64,000 nt of DNA from Liolophura sinensis (taxonomy: Eukaryota > Mollusca > Polyplacophora > Chitonida > Chitonidae), in contig NC_088301.1 of assembly GCF_032854445.1 (NCBI RefSeq), forward strand, positions 20,207,808 to 20,271,807, written 5' to 3'. The first letter of the stretch is position 1. Every line of letters starts with the position of its first letter. Both the position numbers and the translations under genes were made by a program. Below the pieces are notes generated by a model. It saw nothing but the letters and a program-made list of their open reading frames with translations. It was not told the DNA's origin and searched no databases. Shown here in pieces: positions 42,994-54,356 of the stretch.

Positions 42994-44119
42994 TATGGAG
43001 GGAGACGTATCGGAGATTTCTCTTTGTGTTTGGACCGCGGGCGACCCTTTCGTGGAGATCGGCTGTTAGATCTCCCTTGTGCGGGTGATATATCCATCAC
43101 CTCCGCATCTGATGTTGAAGGACCAACGTCCTCCAACGATCCAAACTTATTAAAAGTTTGGATAGGATCCCTAGTGGCCTTAGAGGGACGCTCTGTTGGG
43201 CCACTAGGTTTATCAGTTGTTTGGTTATTATTATTTTGAGATTTGTTTTTGGATTTGTTTTTGTCATTATTTTTAGAGGAATTGGGCTCAGCTGGTTTAC
43301 CAGGATGCTCTGTATTGTTTACTGTTTTTATTTGGTGTGTTGAAGTAGTCTGAGTTGAGGAAGAATTTAACGAGGGTTGAGACGAAATTTGCAAAGAAAC
43401 ATAACTAGGTTTGTCGTTTCCAATGGGCCAAGTCCAAGAGGTTTGAGTAGCAACAGTTGCTACTCGCTTGACCACATTGGCAAACGAAGTCTGTGGAGAA
43501 GTATTACTAAGTGAGGCTAATTTCCGGGCTTCCTGATAGGAGATATTGTTTTTAATTTTCAGGTTGATAATTTGTTTTTCCTTCACGAAAAGCGGACAAT
43601 CCCTTGATGAAGCCATGTGATCACCACTGCAGTTGCAACACTTAACTGTGTTGCTGCAGCCGAAACCATCATGCCCTTCACTGCCGCATCTGAAGCAAAT
43701 GAGTTTGTTCTTACATTGGCCCTTGCCATGACCAAATCGTTGGCAATTAAAACAACGTATAGGATTAGGGATATATAAATCCACATTAACCCTGTAGGGG
43801 CCAACGTAAATATGCGACGGAAGGGAGGTAGTGTTAAATGTTAGCAGATAAGTATTAAGTTTAAGGATGTTACCAGATTTCTTCGTAATGAAGCGTTTTA
43901 CTCTGATAACACCCTGTGAATTTAGTTCTTGGCAGATTTCTTCATCAGCTTTTGTTCACTCTTAGTTGAGAGAACAATGAAAGCCGGCCAACTGTTCTGT
44001 TCATTATCAAGCGAGTCTGATAACTTCCTCTTTTTATCAGCACTTAAAGACAAAGTCGGCTGAGAGGAAGACCGGTTACATACATTTGAAGCATTTAAAG
44101 AAAGTTTTGAAGTAGACAT
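42993..44119 (-). CDS. Retrotransposon ORF1: gag-like protein with three CCHC knuckles
   Basis: Starts MSTSKLSLNASNV at 44,119. A frame change at about 43,930-43,960 interrupts the protein. The continuing frame then reads through an RNA-binding-like region to three knuckles: CFNCQRFGHGKGQC and CFRCGSEGHDGFGC (both CX2CX4HX4C), and a third, CX2CX3HX6C (CCNCSGDHMASSRDC). The C-terminal part is Asn/Ser/Lys-rich and ends KSPIRLPP. Its TAA overlaps the ORF2 ATG as TAATG at 42,995-42,991. Confidence 0.88.
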
Positions 44120-44721
44120 GGCATATATTTGTAAATTTCACCCCATATGTTCCCCACCCACCACGGAGTGCCAACAAGGGCGATGCCTGAACCTGGGAAT
44201 ACCCAGCAGGAAAGACACCAAGGACTCCATATGAGGTATACTCAAACAGATTGATTTATACCAACAGGTTAAATTCAATCTACTCGATTGACCCATGAGC
44301 CACCGCCTCAAAACGTAGTCCCGCAAACGATATTTCAAAAATAACATTTGTTCTCTAAATGATGTGCTGATATAGAGGCAACTGGGATCACGCAGAGGCA
44401 AGACATGACCAAGCCGATTGATCGGACCGGGCCCATCCGACCTCCCGTCTCTCTCCAAGTAAGGGCCAAAGTGGCGTGTTGGGCGTGAGGATCTCGCAAG
44501 ACCAACCCGCCCTCAGCCACCAGGATACCGTCCTCGTAGATTACGGGTTGCAACCCACGGCAAACAGGTTGCTCCCCGGTTGCCTCTCACACAACCGGGA
44601 AGATGTGAGCCTATTATATTCACCGGGCTCAAACAGGAGAGCTCTAGGTTAGTCGACTTTTACGACAAGCTTGCCTAGAGGGCTGAGGTCCTATTCTTAT
44701 CACCCCGGAAACCCCACGGGG
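44120..44721 (-). promoter_or_regulatory. Retrotransposon 5' UTR and probable internal promoter region
   Basis: 600 bp between the 5' terminus and ORF1. It contains the segment read on the minus strand as 'ataggacctcagccc' and 'aagcttgtcgtaaaagtcg'. Internal promoter function is expected for this class but was not identified by motif. Open frames on the minus strand here are not recognisable. Confidence 0.5.
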
Positions 44722-44735
44722 CGCTGCGTATGGAA
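44722..44735. repeat. Target-site duplication, right
   Basis: CGCTGCGTATGGAA, partner of 39,058-39,071. Confidence 0.9.
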
Positions 44736-44975
44736 CCTGGGTGCCCAATGCATGGTCGAATAGTTAGCATACTAACGCAGCACAATAACCCAGGAACCTC
44801 TCATTAGTTCGGTCGCTGTGAGCTCAAGCCCAGCTCATGCCGGCTTCCTCTCGTGGGAAGGTCTGACACCTATCTTCGGCCCTCCCCAGTTTCCTCTCAC
44901 AATAATGCTGGCCGCCGTCGTATAAGTGAAATATTATTGAAAACAGCGTAAAACACTCATAAAATAAATAAATAT
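44736..44975 (+). mobile_element. SINE-A copy, full length
   Basis: Has the tRNA-like head ('aatagttagcatactaacgc', 'gagctcaagccc'), the core 'ccggcttcctctcgtgggaa' and the 3' end 'gccgccgtcgtataagtgaa' with an (AAAT)n tail. The retrotransposon inserted immediately next to its 5' end. Confidence 0.8.
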
Positions 44976-45284
44976 ATGGGAACTGAATGGTAATATAGAT
45001 ACGATATCCAGTCGGGAAGCTTGACGCAGTTAGCTTGTTGAGTGTTCCAAGGGGCTTTAATTAGAATTAAACACACTTATATTTTTGAGGTCAAAATATT
45101 AATACTGTTTACAGCTGTATAGTAATTAGAACTGCTTGATATGTTATCATAGGCTTTTTGTGATAGTTGTGTAGAGAGGAACTGTTGCTAACAATGATAA
45201 TTTGTAGCATTTAGTAGACCCATACATATCTTAGCTACAGGGCTTGAAATGGAATTAGTTTTTGAAATCTTTATTGTTTTTATA

Positions 45285-45600
45285 TTTTATTAATTGTTTT
45301 TAACGCCATACTCAATACTTTTTCACATGATGGCCGTTAGTTCTTTAGATGGAGGGAACCGGAGTGCCTGGGCAAGGCCACGGGCCTTCGGCAAGCTCCT
45401 GACAAACTATATAAGATGGGACGTACAAGTATGCACTGTGACACCATATTGGAGGAAGACAAGTGGTCCTCGATGAATGTCAGACAGGGCAAACCAACAC
45501 ACGTGCATAGTCGACTATTTACCGTCACCAAGGCCCTGCATGCATTGAGAGCTAGGAAATCTACAAATTCCCTGTCCAAGGTTGGTTTTGAGCCAGTAAC
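45285..45600 (-). mobile_element. SINE-A-related variant
   Basis: The plus strand starts with the inverse of the SINE-A 3' end ('ttttaacgccatactcaata') but then has a different body. That body, including 'gacaagtggtcctcgatgaa', is shared with 49,800-49,900 and partly with 46,380-46,640. It may be a subfamily with a different head. Confidence 0.5.
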
Positions 45601-45724
45601 CTAAGACCAAACCTGACACCCAACTTAACTACGGTATACTGACACGACAGATCAGGAATTCAGCCTTGTTAATGTATACCGACACCGAACTTAACACCCA
45701 ACTATATGCTATAACGCCAGAGTG

Positions 45725-46170
45725 TATTGACTCGGGAGCCTCTCATCAATGCAGTCGCTGTCAGTTTAGGTTCAGCTCATGTTATTAACAATTAATAATA
45801 GTGACAGCATCTTAATAAAGCTTTAAATTTCTTTTGTGTTCTTTTATTCACGGGGAACACCGACCGGGGCTTCTCAATGCTGTGTAGCGGATAGATATGT
45901 GTAAAGGTGCATTTTCTCATTTGCTCAGCATTCTCAGACATGTGGATCAAAATGATCTGTTTCTGTCTGATCTGCCTTACTTTTTGATGAAACATGTGAC
46001 CCAGCTTTGTTTATTTATTTATTGACTGATGTATTTATTTGATCGATGCTTAGCATCATACTCAAGAATTGTTCACTGATACGTTGCCGGCCATTTTTAT
46101 GGGTGAAGGAATTAGCTGAGGACTCGACAAACCACCGACTATTGGCAAGTTACTAATTCTCCAGAAGCGA
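45725..46170. mobile_element. SINE-A fragments
   Basis: 45,725-45,785 is a head fragment on plus ('ggagcctctcatcaatgcag'). 46,030-46,170 is a degraded 3' half on minus ('catactcaagaattgttcac'). Confidence 0.5.
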
Positions 46171-46897
46171 ACGGTAACAATAAAGCAATATGGTTTTCTC
46201 TGGTTTAAACAGTATGACATCATGAATCAGAATTATTCTTAACATATGAAATCCACGTAAAAGTAATCCTTTTTTCTCTCCTCGAATCAGAAGCTGTTTA
46301 AGGCTGTTTTAAATAGAACATGGAAGTTTGTCCATAATTATTTTCATTTAGCAAATTGCTACTTTATCCATGCTCAACAATTCTTCGATTGGCTGTTAGT
46401 TTTGTGGATGGAGGAAATCGTAAATTGTTCAACGAACTTAATTGTAAGACTGTGCACACGGCCACACACCGCTTATAGTCTCCCATGCACACACAACAAA
46501 CAAAAAGAGCGGACGAATCCTCAAATTCCGTGTCCAAGGCAGCAATTAAGTCGCAGTCAACAAAATTATAGCTCGCCAGTGTCTAGCAGGCGTCGTAACT
46601 TGCCAGATATGGGCTTTGACAGGCAGGTAGTCTGTGAAACCGCTATTATCCTTTAAAGCTATCGAGAACAGTCATAAAACTTGCAAAAACCACCAGTCGT
46701 TTCCGGAACACTTTTCGTGTCGTAGTTTAAAAAACCCAAAAATTGTTCCCCTTTTCCCAGTGCTTTATCCTTTCTTAGACCTGGTGCTATTTGTGTTATT
46801 TGTGTTATTTAGAAGCAGGTGTTCCTTAAGGATATACAATTGCTAGGTTTCATCACACGACGTTTGGATATAGATACTAACTGTATCAAGTGCTTAC
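46171..46897. other. Intergenic, no gene recognised
   Basis: Contains part of the SINE-A-related variant at 46,380-46,640. The remainder is unassigned. Confidence 0.35.
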
Positions 46898-47070
46898 TAG
46901 CTTCCTCTCCGAACGTGGGACGGTCTTCCAGCAACATGCGAATGGTCGTGGGCTTCACCCGGGTTCTGCCCGGTTTCCTCCCACCACATTGCTGGCCGCC
47001 GTCGCATAAGTGAAATATTCCTAAGTACGGTGTAAAACACCAATAAAATAAGTAAGTAAATAGTTATCAA
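46898..47070 (+). mobile_element. SINE-A copy, 5'-truncated
   Basis: Begins in the core ('agcttcctctccgaacgtgg') and has an intact 3' end ('gccgtcgcataagtgaaata', 'gtaaaacaccaataaaataa'). Confidence 0.8.
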
Positions 47071-47267
47071 GTGATAACTTTTCATCACTTGATAACGATA
47101 TTAGTATCTAAATCAAAACGTCGTTTGAATAAACCCAGAAGTTGTACACCCGTAAGGAATATCTTGTTGCACAAAATAACTCGCTGATTTCATCCAGTAT
47201 GGTTAAAACTGATAGCAGGATTTCTTGTCATTATATACATGTTATTATGTAAAATTGCACTTATGTA

Positions 47268-47510
47268 GGACGTGTCGCATAAGTGGTTCGCGTGCTAGAG
47301 CAGCATAATGGCGAAGCAGCCTCTCTCCAATGTAGTTGGTGTGAGTTCAAGTCCAGCTTATTTTGGCATTCATTCCAATCACACGTGGGGATGTGTGCCA
47401 GTAACCTGCTGATGGTCGTGGGTGTTTCCTACCATAATGCTGGCCGTCGTCGTACAGGTGAAATATTGTTGAATATGGCGTAAAAACTAACAACAAAACA
47501 ATGAAATAAA
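47268..47510 (+). mobile_element. SINE-A copy, full length but diverged
   Basis: Head 'gacgtgtcgcataagtggtt', B-box-like 'gagttcaagtccagc', core 'gatggtcgtgggtgtttcct', and 3' end 'gtcgtacaggtgaaatattg'. Confidence 0.75.
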
Positions 47511-49448
47511 TTTACAGAATATGTCCACTTTTTGAGCGCAAGGTTGCTTAGGGCTAATTAACATTTCTATTTCTTTGCATCGTATTTTTGATACTGTATA
47601 CCCTTGTCTGACCCTGGTTGTAACACACCCGTTAGAATTTTAATTTCACAGTGGTTTAAAATCAACGGAGTATTTTGGTTTTCACACTCTGTAAGATACG
47701 AAGTGGCAACCAAATTTACAGAGCTGTAATCCAACGAATTCAATACACTCGATCCCCATTCCTTGAGTTATTAAATGTGTAAGCATAACACAAATCAAGG
47801 AAATACACATGTAATGTCGTATACACATCACTAATGACTTCGGGTCATAAGGCCCTGAAAAAAGTGTAAACTACCTGATTGTTTTAAATGGGGTATTTTT
47901 TATTATTTTACAGAAAGAAATATGATAATTTACAACCAAACAGAAACTATGTTCACCAGGACTTATTTCACTTTTTTGTTACACAGAAGTGTTTAAGTCC
48001 AGAGACACATTATCATGCCAGTAATAAGCATTTGTTAAAACTACTACACCTGAAACCTGTAGCTGAACAGGTTCTTTGAACAAAGCCCCACGTCTGCCTG
48101 CCATCTCTGCACTGATGCACAAGTATGAATTGTTAGTGGTAAAAAAAACGCGGTAATTAATAAGGTTACATGTCCACAAAAACAATTTTAGTATGATCGA
48201 AAGTATTAATAACCGAGATATAGCGGTTTGCGAGAGAGACAAGGTATCTTTTCTGTGACACAAACACACATGAGACAATGTTAAATCACTGTAACCATCG
48301 ACAGTCACGCACTCTTCGTTATTCACAATTCCGTACATTTTACGCGAGTCTTTGCTACACGTGAGATTTTGCTTTGTTTTGATGTTATTGTGTGTTAAAT
48401 GTGAAGATACCACGACATATTGAGTAATTCTTGACCAGTGACATCTGATAAATTGCAATTAACATCACTGCATTCTTTTAACCTAATTCTGCTTTAGCCA
48501 CAGTGCTAGAGGTTTAAGATTTTCTACCATTTAAGCAATTCGGGGAACAGTTATAATAAAACCCTAACTGAAGTTAATTGACAAAAAGGCATATTTCACC
48601 GGTTACCTGCTACTAATTGCCAACTATCACACTATCGTCGCTATACTCGGCTATCAAAGAAGTGTCTAATGTTGTAGAATATGCAAAAGTAGCCTTGTGC
48701 TTTTGTTCATCCCACGTATAACTCATCCTGTGACATACTGCTCGCAACAGCTATCTGGCTTATTGGGCATCTGATCTACCTGCATACAAAACCAGCAGGC
48801 TGGAAGTATTGGGAAAGGTATACATGTCCCTTACCGGTCTGAGCTATCAACATAACTGCTTTGGTAAAGTCAGAAACAAAACGTGTCATAATTTTGTTGA
48901 AAATAAACGAAATAACCCATCATTCAAACTTGATCTGTAACTTGTCATGTTAAAGCTATCTATGAAGTTTCAACTAAAAATCTAAAAATATCAAAAAACA
49001 CAACACAAACGGCCATAATTTTGCTTAAAATGAACGAAACAGCCCACAAATCGAATTTCACCTGAAAGTCATACTGAACAATTTGATTCAATTAACCATT
49101 TTGAAAAAAAAAGTCCTGAAAAGACCAAATTTTGAAAAAAAAGCTCTTTAAGTGGCTCCATCTGCCGGTCGGCCAGGTGTTTGACAGCTTATCTTTTAAC
49201 GTGGGCTATTCATGTTCAAAATGGTCCTGTGTGCAAGACGACATCAATGTTTATAGCATTATCCATTGTGATTATGTTCTTGTTGATAGTAACTAAATTT
49301 CTAATCTAAGTAATAATTTTATCATGTAAAACACAAGGCACAAGCGGAATAATAAAACTTATGCAAAAAAGGAATATCTAATAAATTTTGAAAGCACTGA
49401 CTTTCTATTGCTCTTATGATGGAGATGACACTGCAAACTTCCATAAAA
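47511..49448. other. Downstream flank of gene B with repeats
   Basis: 48,400-48,660 is a third copy of R3 ('aattgacaaaaaggcatatt', 'cacactatcgtcgcta'). 48,880-49,160 is repeat R6, shared with 55,720-56,130. A 159-codon minus-strand open frame (48,458-47,979) has no recognisable domain and overlaps the R3 region, so I do not call it. The part just below 49,449 should be gene B's 3' UTR. Confidence 0.45.
48880..49160. repeat. Dispersed repeat R6, copy 1
   Basis: 'cataattttgttgaaaataa' and 'cttgatctgtaacttgtcat' are shared with the copy in gene B intron 6 (55,720-56,130). Confidence 0.6.
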
Positions 49449-52400
49449 TTATTTGAAGTTGGCATAGGTGTGGAAAGTTTCCAGATATGCCAGCGCCACC
49501 TGGTGGAGGAACTGGAACTGATCCTGTAAGAGAAAACAAAGATATTTGTATCTCTGAAATCAAACTGTGTAAACATAATGCACATAATAATCGTCACAAT
49601 CCAAAAAGATCTTTAGGATGTTTTTATTCCCACGTGACGTACAGATATGTAAACTATATATGTATTTATTTCACTGATGTTTTACGCCGTACTAAAGAAT
49701 TTTTCACTCATACGAGGGGGTGGGGGGGGGGGGCAGCATTATGGTGGGAGGAAACGGTCAGAATCCAGGGGATGCCCACGGCCATCTGTATGTTGGCGTA
49801 CTGACCCCTTCGATCATGGAGGCCGCACCATGTTTGTAAAAGACAAGTGGTCCTCAACGAACTCAATAATTGGTTATAGACTGCGCAAGCAGTTAAATCT
49901 TTTACGGTCGTTAAACCCACACAAGGAGTAAACATACCAAGAAATTTAAAATAACGGTATACTCGGAAACTTGATTGGAAGATTTTTAGCACATCCGTGA
50001 CCTTTAAGTGGCCTTGACCCTTAATCTCAGTATAACCAACATGAAACAAACGCCGAAGGACTAAATGCCACAAATATGAAATGTCATAATTACGTTTTAA
50101 ATGTAGGCTGGTAATTCCAAAATGCGGTTAAATCCTTACACTAGTTTTTCTGAAACTCTGCATCAAAACATCTGCATCAACTGAAAATTTGGAGTCTAGA
50201 AATGACCCGGCCTAGGAATTTACAGCAGGGCTTTGTGAAGTTGTCGTAGTATAATAGCATATAGATGAAAACTGATGTCATTGTGTTGTATGCGCAATTA
50301 GGGTTTTTGGTGGCACTAAGCTAGTCTTCTTACTCACATTTATTTTACATAACAGTAAAGGATTATAATATACGGAACTCTGTTAAGGTGACATCAAACA
50401 CGGGATCATACAGGGTGATAATGATTTTCACCAAATTGTTTAATATGATTTATCAATCCAGACCTGGATCCTAAATCACATCTGAATTTGCAAAGGCAGA
50501 TGAACTGGCAAATGCGTAATCTAGAAAAACAAAAATAACCTCCTACCAAATCAGTGATTATCTGAGGCCTGGCCACCCGCATTTGTTTGACTGCTTGAGG
50601 AATGTTCACGTCTCGGTCAAGTTTCAGTCTCTCCAGTACAAATGAGGCCGCGCAGAATAGTCCACTGTTTGTTAGTCCGTCCCTGGAACATGTACAGAGC
50701 TGTCATAAAGCGTTTTATCATGGCAGTTATAATCACAACTCTAGTTGTTTACGTATTCTTCACAATAACTACAGAGTCTACCGTTCCACAAAGCTGGTGA
50801 GCATAGAACTTCCGCTCACCGCGTCGTTGTGAGGTCAACATTGTAAATATGCTGTTCGTTGATTTGAAAAATGGAAAGTTAAAGCACTTGTCACGCCATT
50901 TTACGGAATAAGTTGAAATATATGTGGTAGTACTAAAGGTGGGGTGAACGTTTACCATCTCACTTTATGCGTATATAGCTGCATATGTATATGTTGGTCT
51001 TTGCTTACTCAATGATTGGTTATTCGTTTATTTTCCTATAATTTACCATCATTTTTGAAGCTTAGTGACCTAAAATATTCTAAAGCAATTCCATTGTATC
51101 GTTTACCGTATGTCGTCATCTAGGGACGAATAAAACGCCACGGCAAATTAACCCCTCCCTGTACCCCCTGCGAAGAACGTTGGGCAAGGTAACTAACTGA
51201 CCTGCAGTGAACCAAGATAGGCTGGTGTCCGGCCACCTTTTGCCAGCTTGTCACGCCATCTATGACGGCCAGCAGGGAAGGAATTGAATCACAAGAAGGC
51301 GCGCTCGACCAGAGCCCACAGCGGAACTGCTTGATTGGACACGACACTTTCTGGAAGCAGAATAGACACAAGGGGGCTGAGAATCTAAGAAAATCAAATA
51401 TAGAGTGATATCTACCTATGCCAATCTATGACCCTGAGGTTCTGTAGTTTGGTTTAGGAAAGTAATGCGTTCGTAGAGGGATCAACAGGCACTTCCTTAT
51501 GTGTGCGCACAGCGAAAGTGACGCTTTAGCCCATGTCGCCACCTTCCAATGGATTAACAAATAAAGAAGATGTTTAATTTGTAATTTCAACAGCTGACAG
51601 ATTTTTTTATGTTTTACAGGGCGGGTGTCGAAAGTACACATACCGTGTCCTTATAGGCCAGGTTGTACGTCCTTACTGTGAAGCCACTTTCCTCTTCCTT
51701 CTGCGTACATTTTACGTCAAAAGGATCGAACGTTTTCCTTTTCTCCGTCCAGTATATACCCACGTTCTGAAGGCAATTAAACAAAGCTTGTAGACAAATC
51801 TGAAGCAGTATGTACCATAGAATGTACATAATTATAATATTCGACCTGAACCTACGTGTTAGAAGAAAAGCAAGACATGATGGTCGATGTGCGAATGAAA
51901 GAAGATAGAGAAACAGGTTATTGCTCACCTCAGATTCGTTGTCCACATCGTCCAGCATAACGATGGTGGCGATGCCGTGATCATAAACCAGACGCCAGAA
52001 ATCCACCACAGTCTTCGGTAATGGCGTGTGTGTGATGATGAAACCTCTCTTCAGCATATAGCTCTTCAGGCAACACAAAAACGCAGGCAAATGTAAGTAA
52101 TCGGGTATATTATTTATATAAATAATGTGCTATGCAATTAATACATGTATATACTGTAGGGCGACAGGTCGTTATTAGCAGAAACTCGGCAGATGATGTA
52201 CACCTGATAAAAGTGTAGCATCGTTTAACATGGCACATCGCATTTGTGGCGCAGAAACTCTGGGTGTAACGAACCGAACTCTTGAACCCCAATCACATAT
52301 TTATTGATGTCTTTGTTGCTTAACGACATACTCAAGAAGTTTGGTCTCACACGATGGTGGTCAGTTTGTGAATGGGGGAAACCGGGGTGCCCGGATGATG

Positions 52401-54356
52401 GAAAATCCCACTGAGAGAAGGACACACGTATATCAGGTAAAATAAAGGTAACAACAAAACTTGTGACTATATACAAGAATACTTACGGAAAGGAAGACGG
52501 CGTTTATGTAGTTGTTTTTGCCAGCCACTGGAGTGGATAAGTAAGGCCTGTAGTTGTCCGCTGAGAAGAAAGGATCACGGAGGAAGTCTCAGTAAAGTAT
52601 TAGCATATATACCCACTTGATTGAAGTGGACAAACTTTCCAGTCCTCCGATTTTGAGAGGCGTATGAACAGAAAAATAAAAGGAACGAGCCCCCATTTAC
52701 CTTCACCATTAATTCCTTTATCCACTATGAACATGAAATGTACCCAGACTGAGGTGAAAAAGTGTCATTTGAATGCAATTACCTACCATGTAGATATAAA
52801 ATGTCCATCCACCACACAGCCACCCTCTTAACAGTCAACGAGTACAAAATCCCATCAAAAGTCTCTTTGAATGCTAATCTATGCAATATTTAGGCCTGTT
52901 GAATTAAAGCATGGGTAACTTTCTTTTACTGCCTTATAAAATGACTATAAAATCTGACTATGCCTTTCATCAGGACTCATTATTGAAGTCACATTTTATG
53001 AGGCATTCATAAAGGTGTGAGAGTAATTTCATGTAAACTACTGACATTTTGGCTCCATATACCGACTATCTGCATAAGTGGACTAAGAAAAAATCGCGCG
53101 GGAATGCCGGTCATGTGGCCGCACTTGGACAGGAGTACATGGATTGTGACAAAGCTACGTACTATGAAAACATCAGGCGATTTTGAAAGGAAAGTTTAAC
53201 CTCAGACATCTCCTAAAGATACTGTGCATCATCTATCACTAAGAAATCGAGCCTTTATGAAATGAGTACGAAATCGTTTTGTAGTTCAGGGTTCATTGAA
53301 ATTTCAAGTTAAATGTTGTCTGCTAACGAGTGTTGCTAAAATTAGAACTATCTCCATACTCAGAAGTTCTTCTGTATGAGAATTAAATATTGTGACACAG
53401 TTTCATCTTTTTTGTTCTTTTCTTGTCAGTCAAATATTAGTCTCTCTCTAAATGACTGTCCCAAGTATTTTATCGCCTTTTTTAGGTTTATCAACGATTT
53501 GTGTTCGTTTTGATGACGGGCTATAATTTCAAGCTCATCCAAAATTGTCTGAAACAAGTCGTGCATTCAATAGCCAATTTCCGGGAAAGTTTCTTATCAA
53601 CCCTGCCTTTTAAAAGTCTGCTTTACGTAAATAAGTGGCCTATATGAAAAAAGTAGCTCGTTAGTACACAAAGAAGTTTTTGAGGTGATTTTTTACTGGT
53701 TAACTGCTGAGAGGGTTACTGTGGGGTGGCTGGCGATTTTATACCCACGTGGTAGGTAATTACTTTCTACCGAATTTTATTCATCCCACTGTTGATATGT
53801 TTCATGTTAATAGTGGATAAGGCAACTAGTGATATAGGTAAATGGGGGTGGGGGGGTGATTTTTTTTTCTTTCCCTGTTTCAGACACCTTTCAAATTCTG
53901 AGGGCTGGGATTTTGGTTCACTTTACCATGACTGTATTGGGGTACATACCCATGCATGGACTATGTGTTACCACAAATCTCAGTGAACACTATACTTCTC
54001 TTGTGGTACATTGATGTTGATTGATTTGATTGGTCTTTTGACGCCGTACTCAAGAAAAGTTCACTTGTACGACGGCGGCTAACATTATGCTGACAGGAAA
54101 CCAGCCAGAGTCCAGGGAAACCCACGACCATTGTGCATTTATAGCCGACATTTTTCAAGAGTCGTGAGGAAAGCAGGAAGGTAATCAGCCAAATTATCAT
54201 TATCATTATTATTCTATATTGCTCATATTGTTTAAAAACTATGATTTCGTTCTCACCGGCGACAATTTTGTCAGACCTATTCTTGTGCAGGTTGTCAGGA
54301 TGTAAAGCTGTCACCAGAGTAGCCTTGTCCAGAGGAGGGGTTTTCTCATTCAGCCG
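49449..54356 (-). CDS. Gene B PTP domain D2 (pseudophosphatase)
   Basis: Order: [96 protein letters not shown]; then CGLWSSAPS where WPDHG is expected; [16 protein letters not shown] where CX5R is expected; and [19 protein letters not shown]. The general-acid Asp is replaced by Ser. The phosphate-binding Arg of CX5R is Asn, although the Cys (51,206-51,204) is kept. D2 therefore cannot be a normal phosphatase. A phosphotyrosine-binding or regulatory role is the usual interpretation. Confidence 0.92.

Larger units (their letters stand above)
39072..44721 (-). mobile_element. Full-length non-LTR retrotransposon (I/Nimb-like), frame-damaged
   Basis: A 5.65-kb element flanked by the identical 14-bp repeat CGCTGCGTATGGAA at 39,058-39,071 and 44,722-44,735. 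The 3' end (left side) carries a short (ATTC)n tail. The 5' end (right side) begins CCCCGTGGGGTTTCCGGGGT on the minus strand. ORF1 has three CCHC zinc knuckles. ORF2 has an AP-type endonuclease, a reverse transcriptase and a C-terminal RNase H. Gag knuckles plus EN-RT-RNH point to the I superfamily, and I/Nimb-type is my best guess. At least three frameshifts (about 43,930-43,960, 41,323-41,353 and 40,178-40,215) make this copy inactive as read. The perfect target-site duplication and complete ends suggest a fairly recent insertion. Confidence 0.92.

Noticed and set aside
44138-44553. Minus-strand frames in the 5' part of the retrotransposon
   Set aside because: They precede ORF1 in the element's 5' UTR and resemble no retroelement protein.
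47979-48458. 159-codon minus-strand frame downstream of gene B
   Set aside because: Overlaps dispersed repeat R3, is low in complexity and has no recognisable motif. Probably chance.
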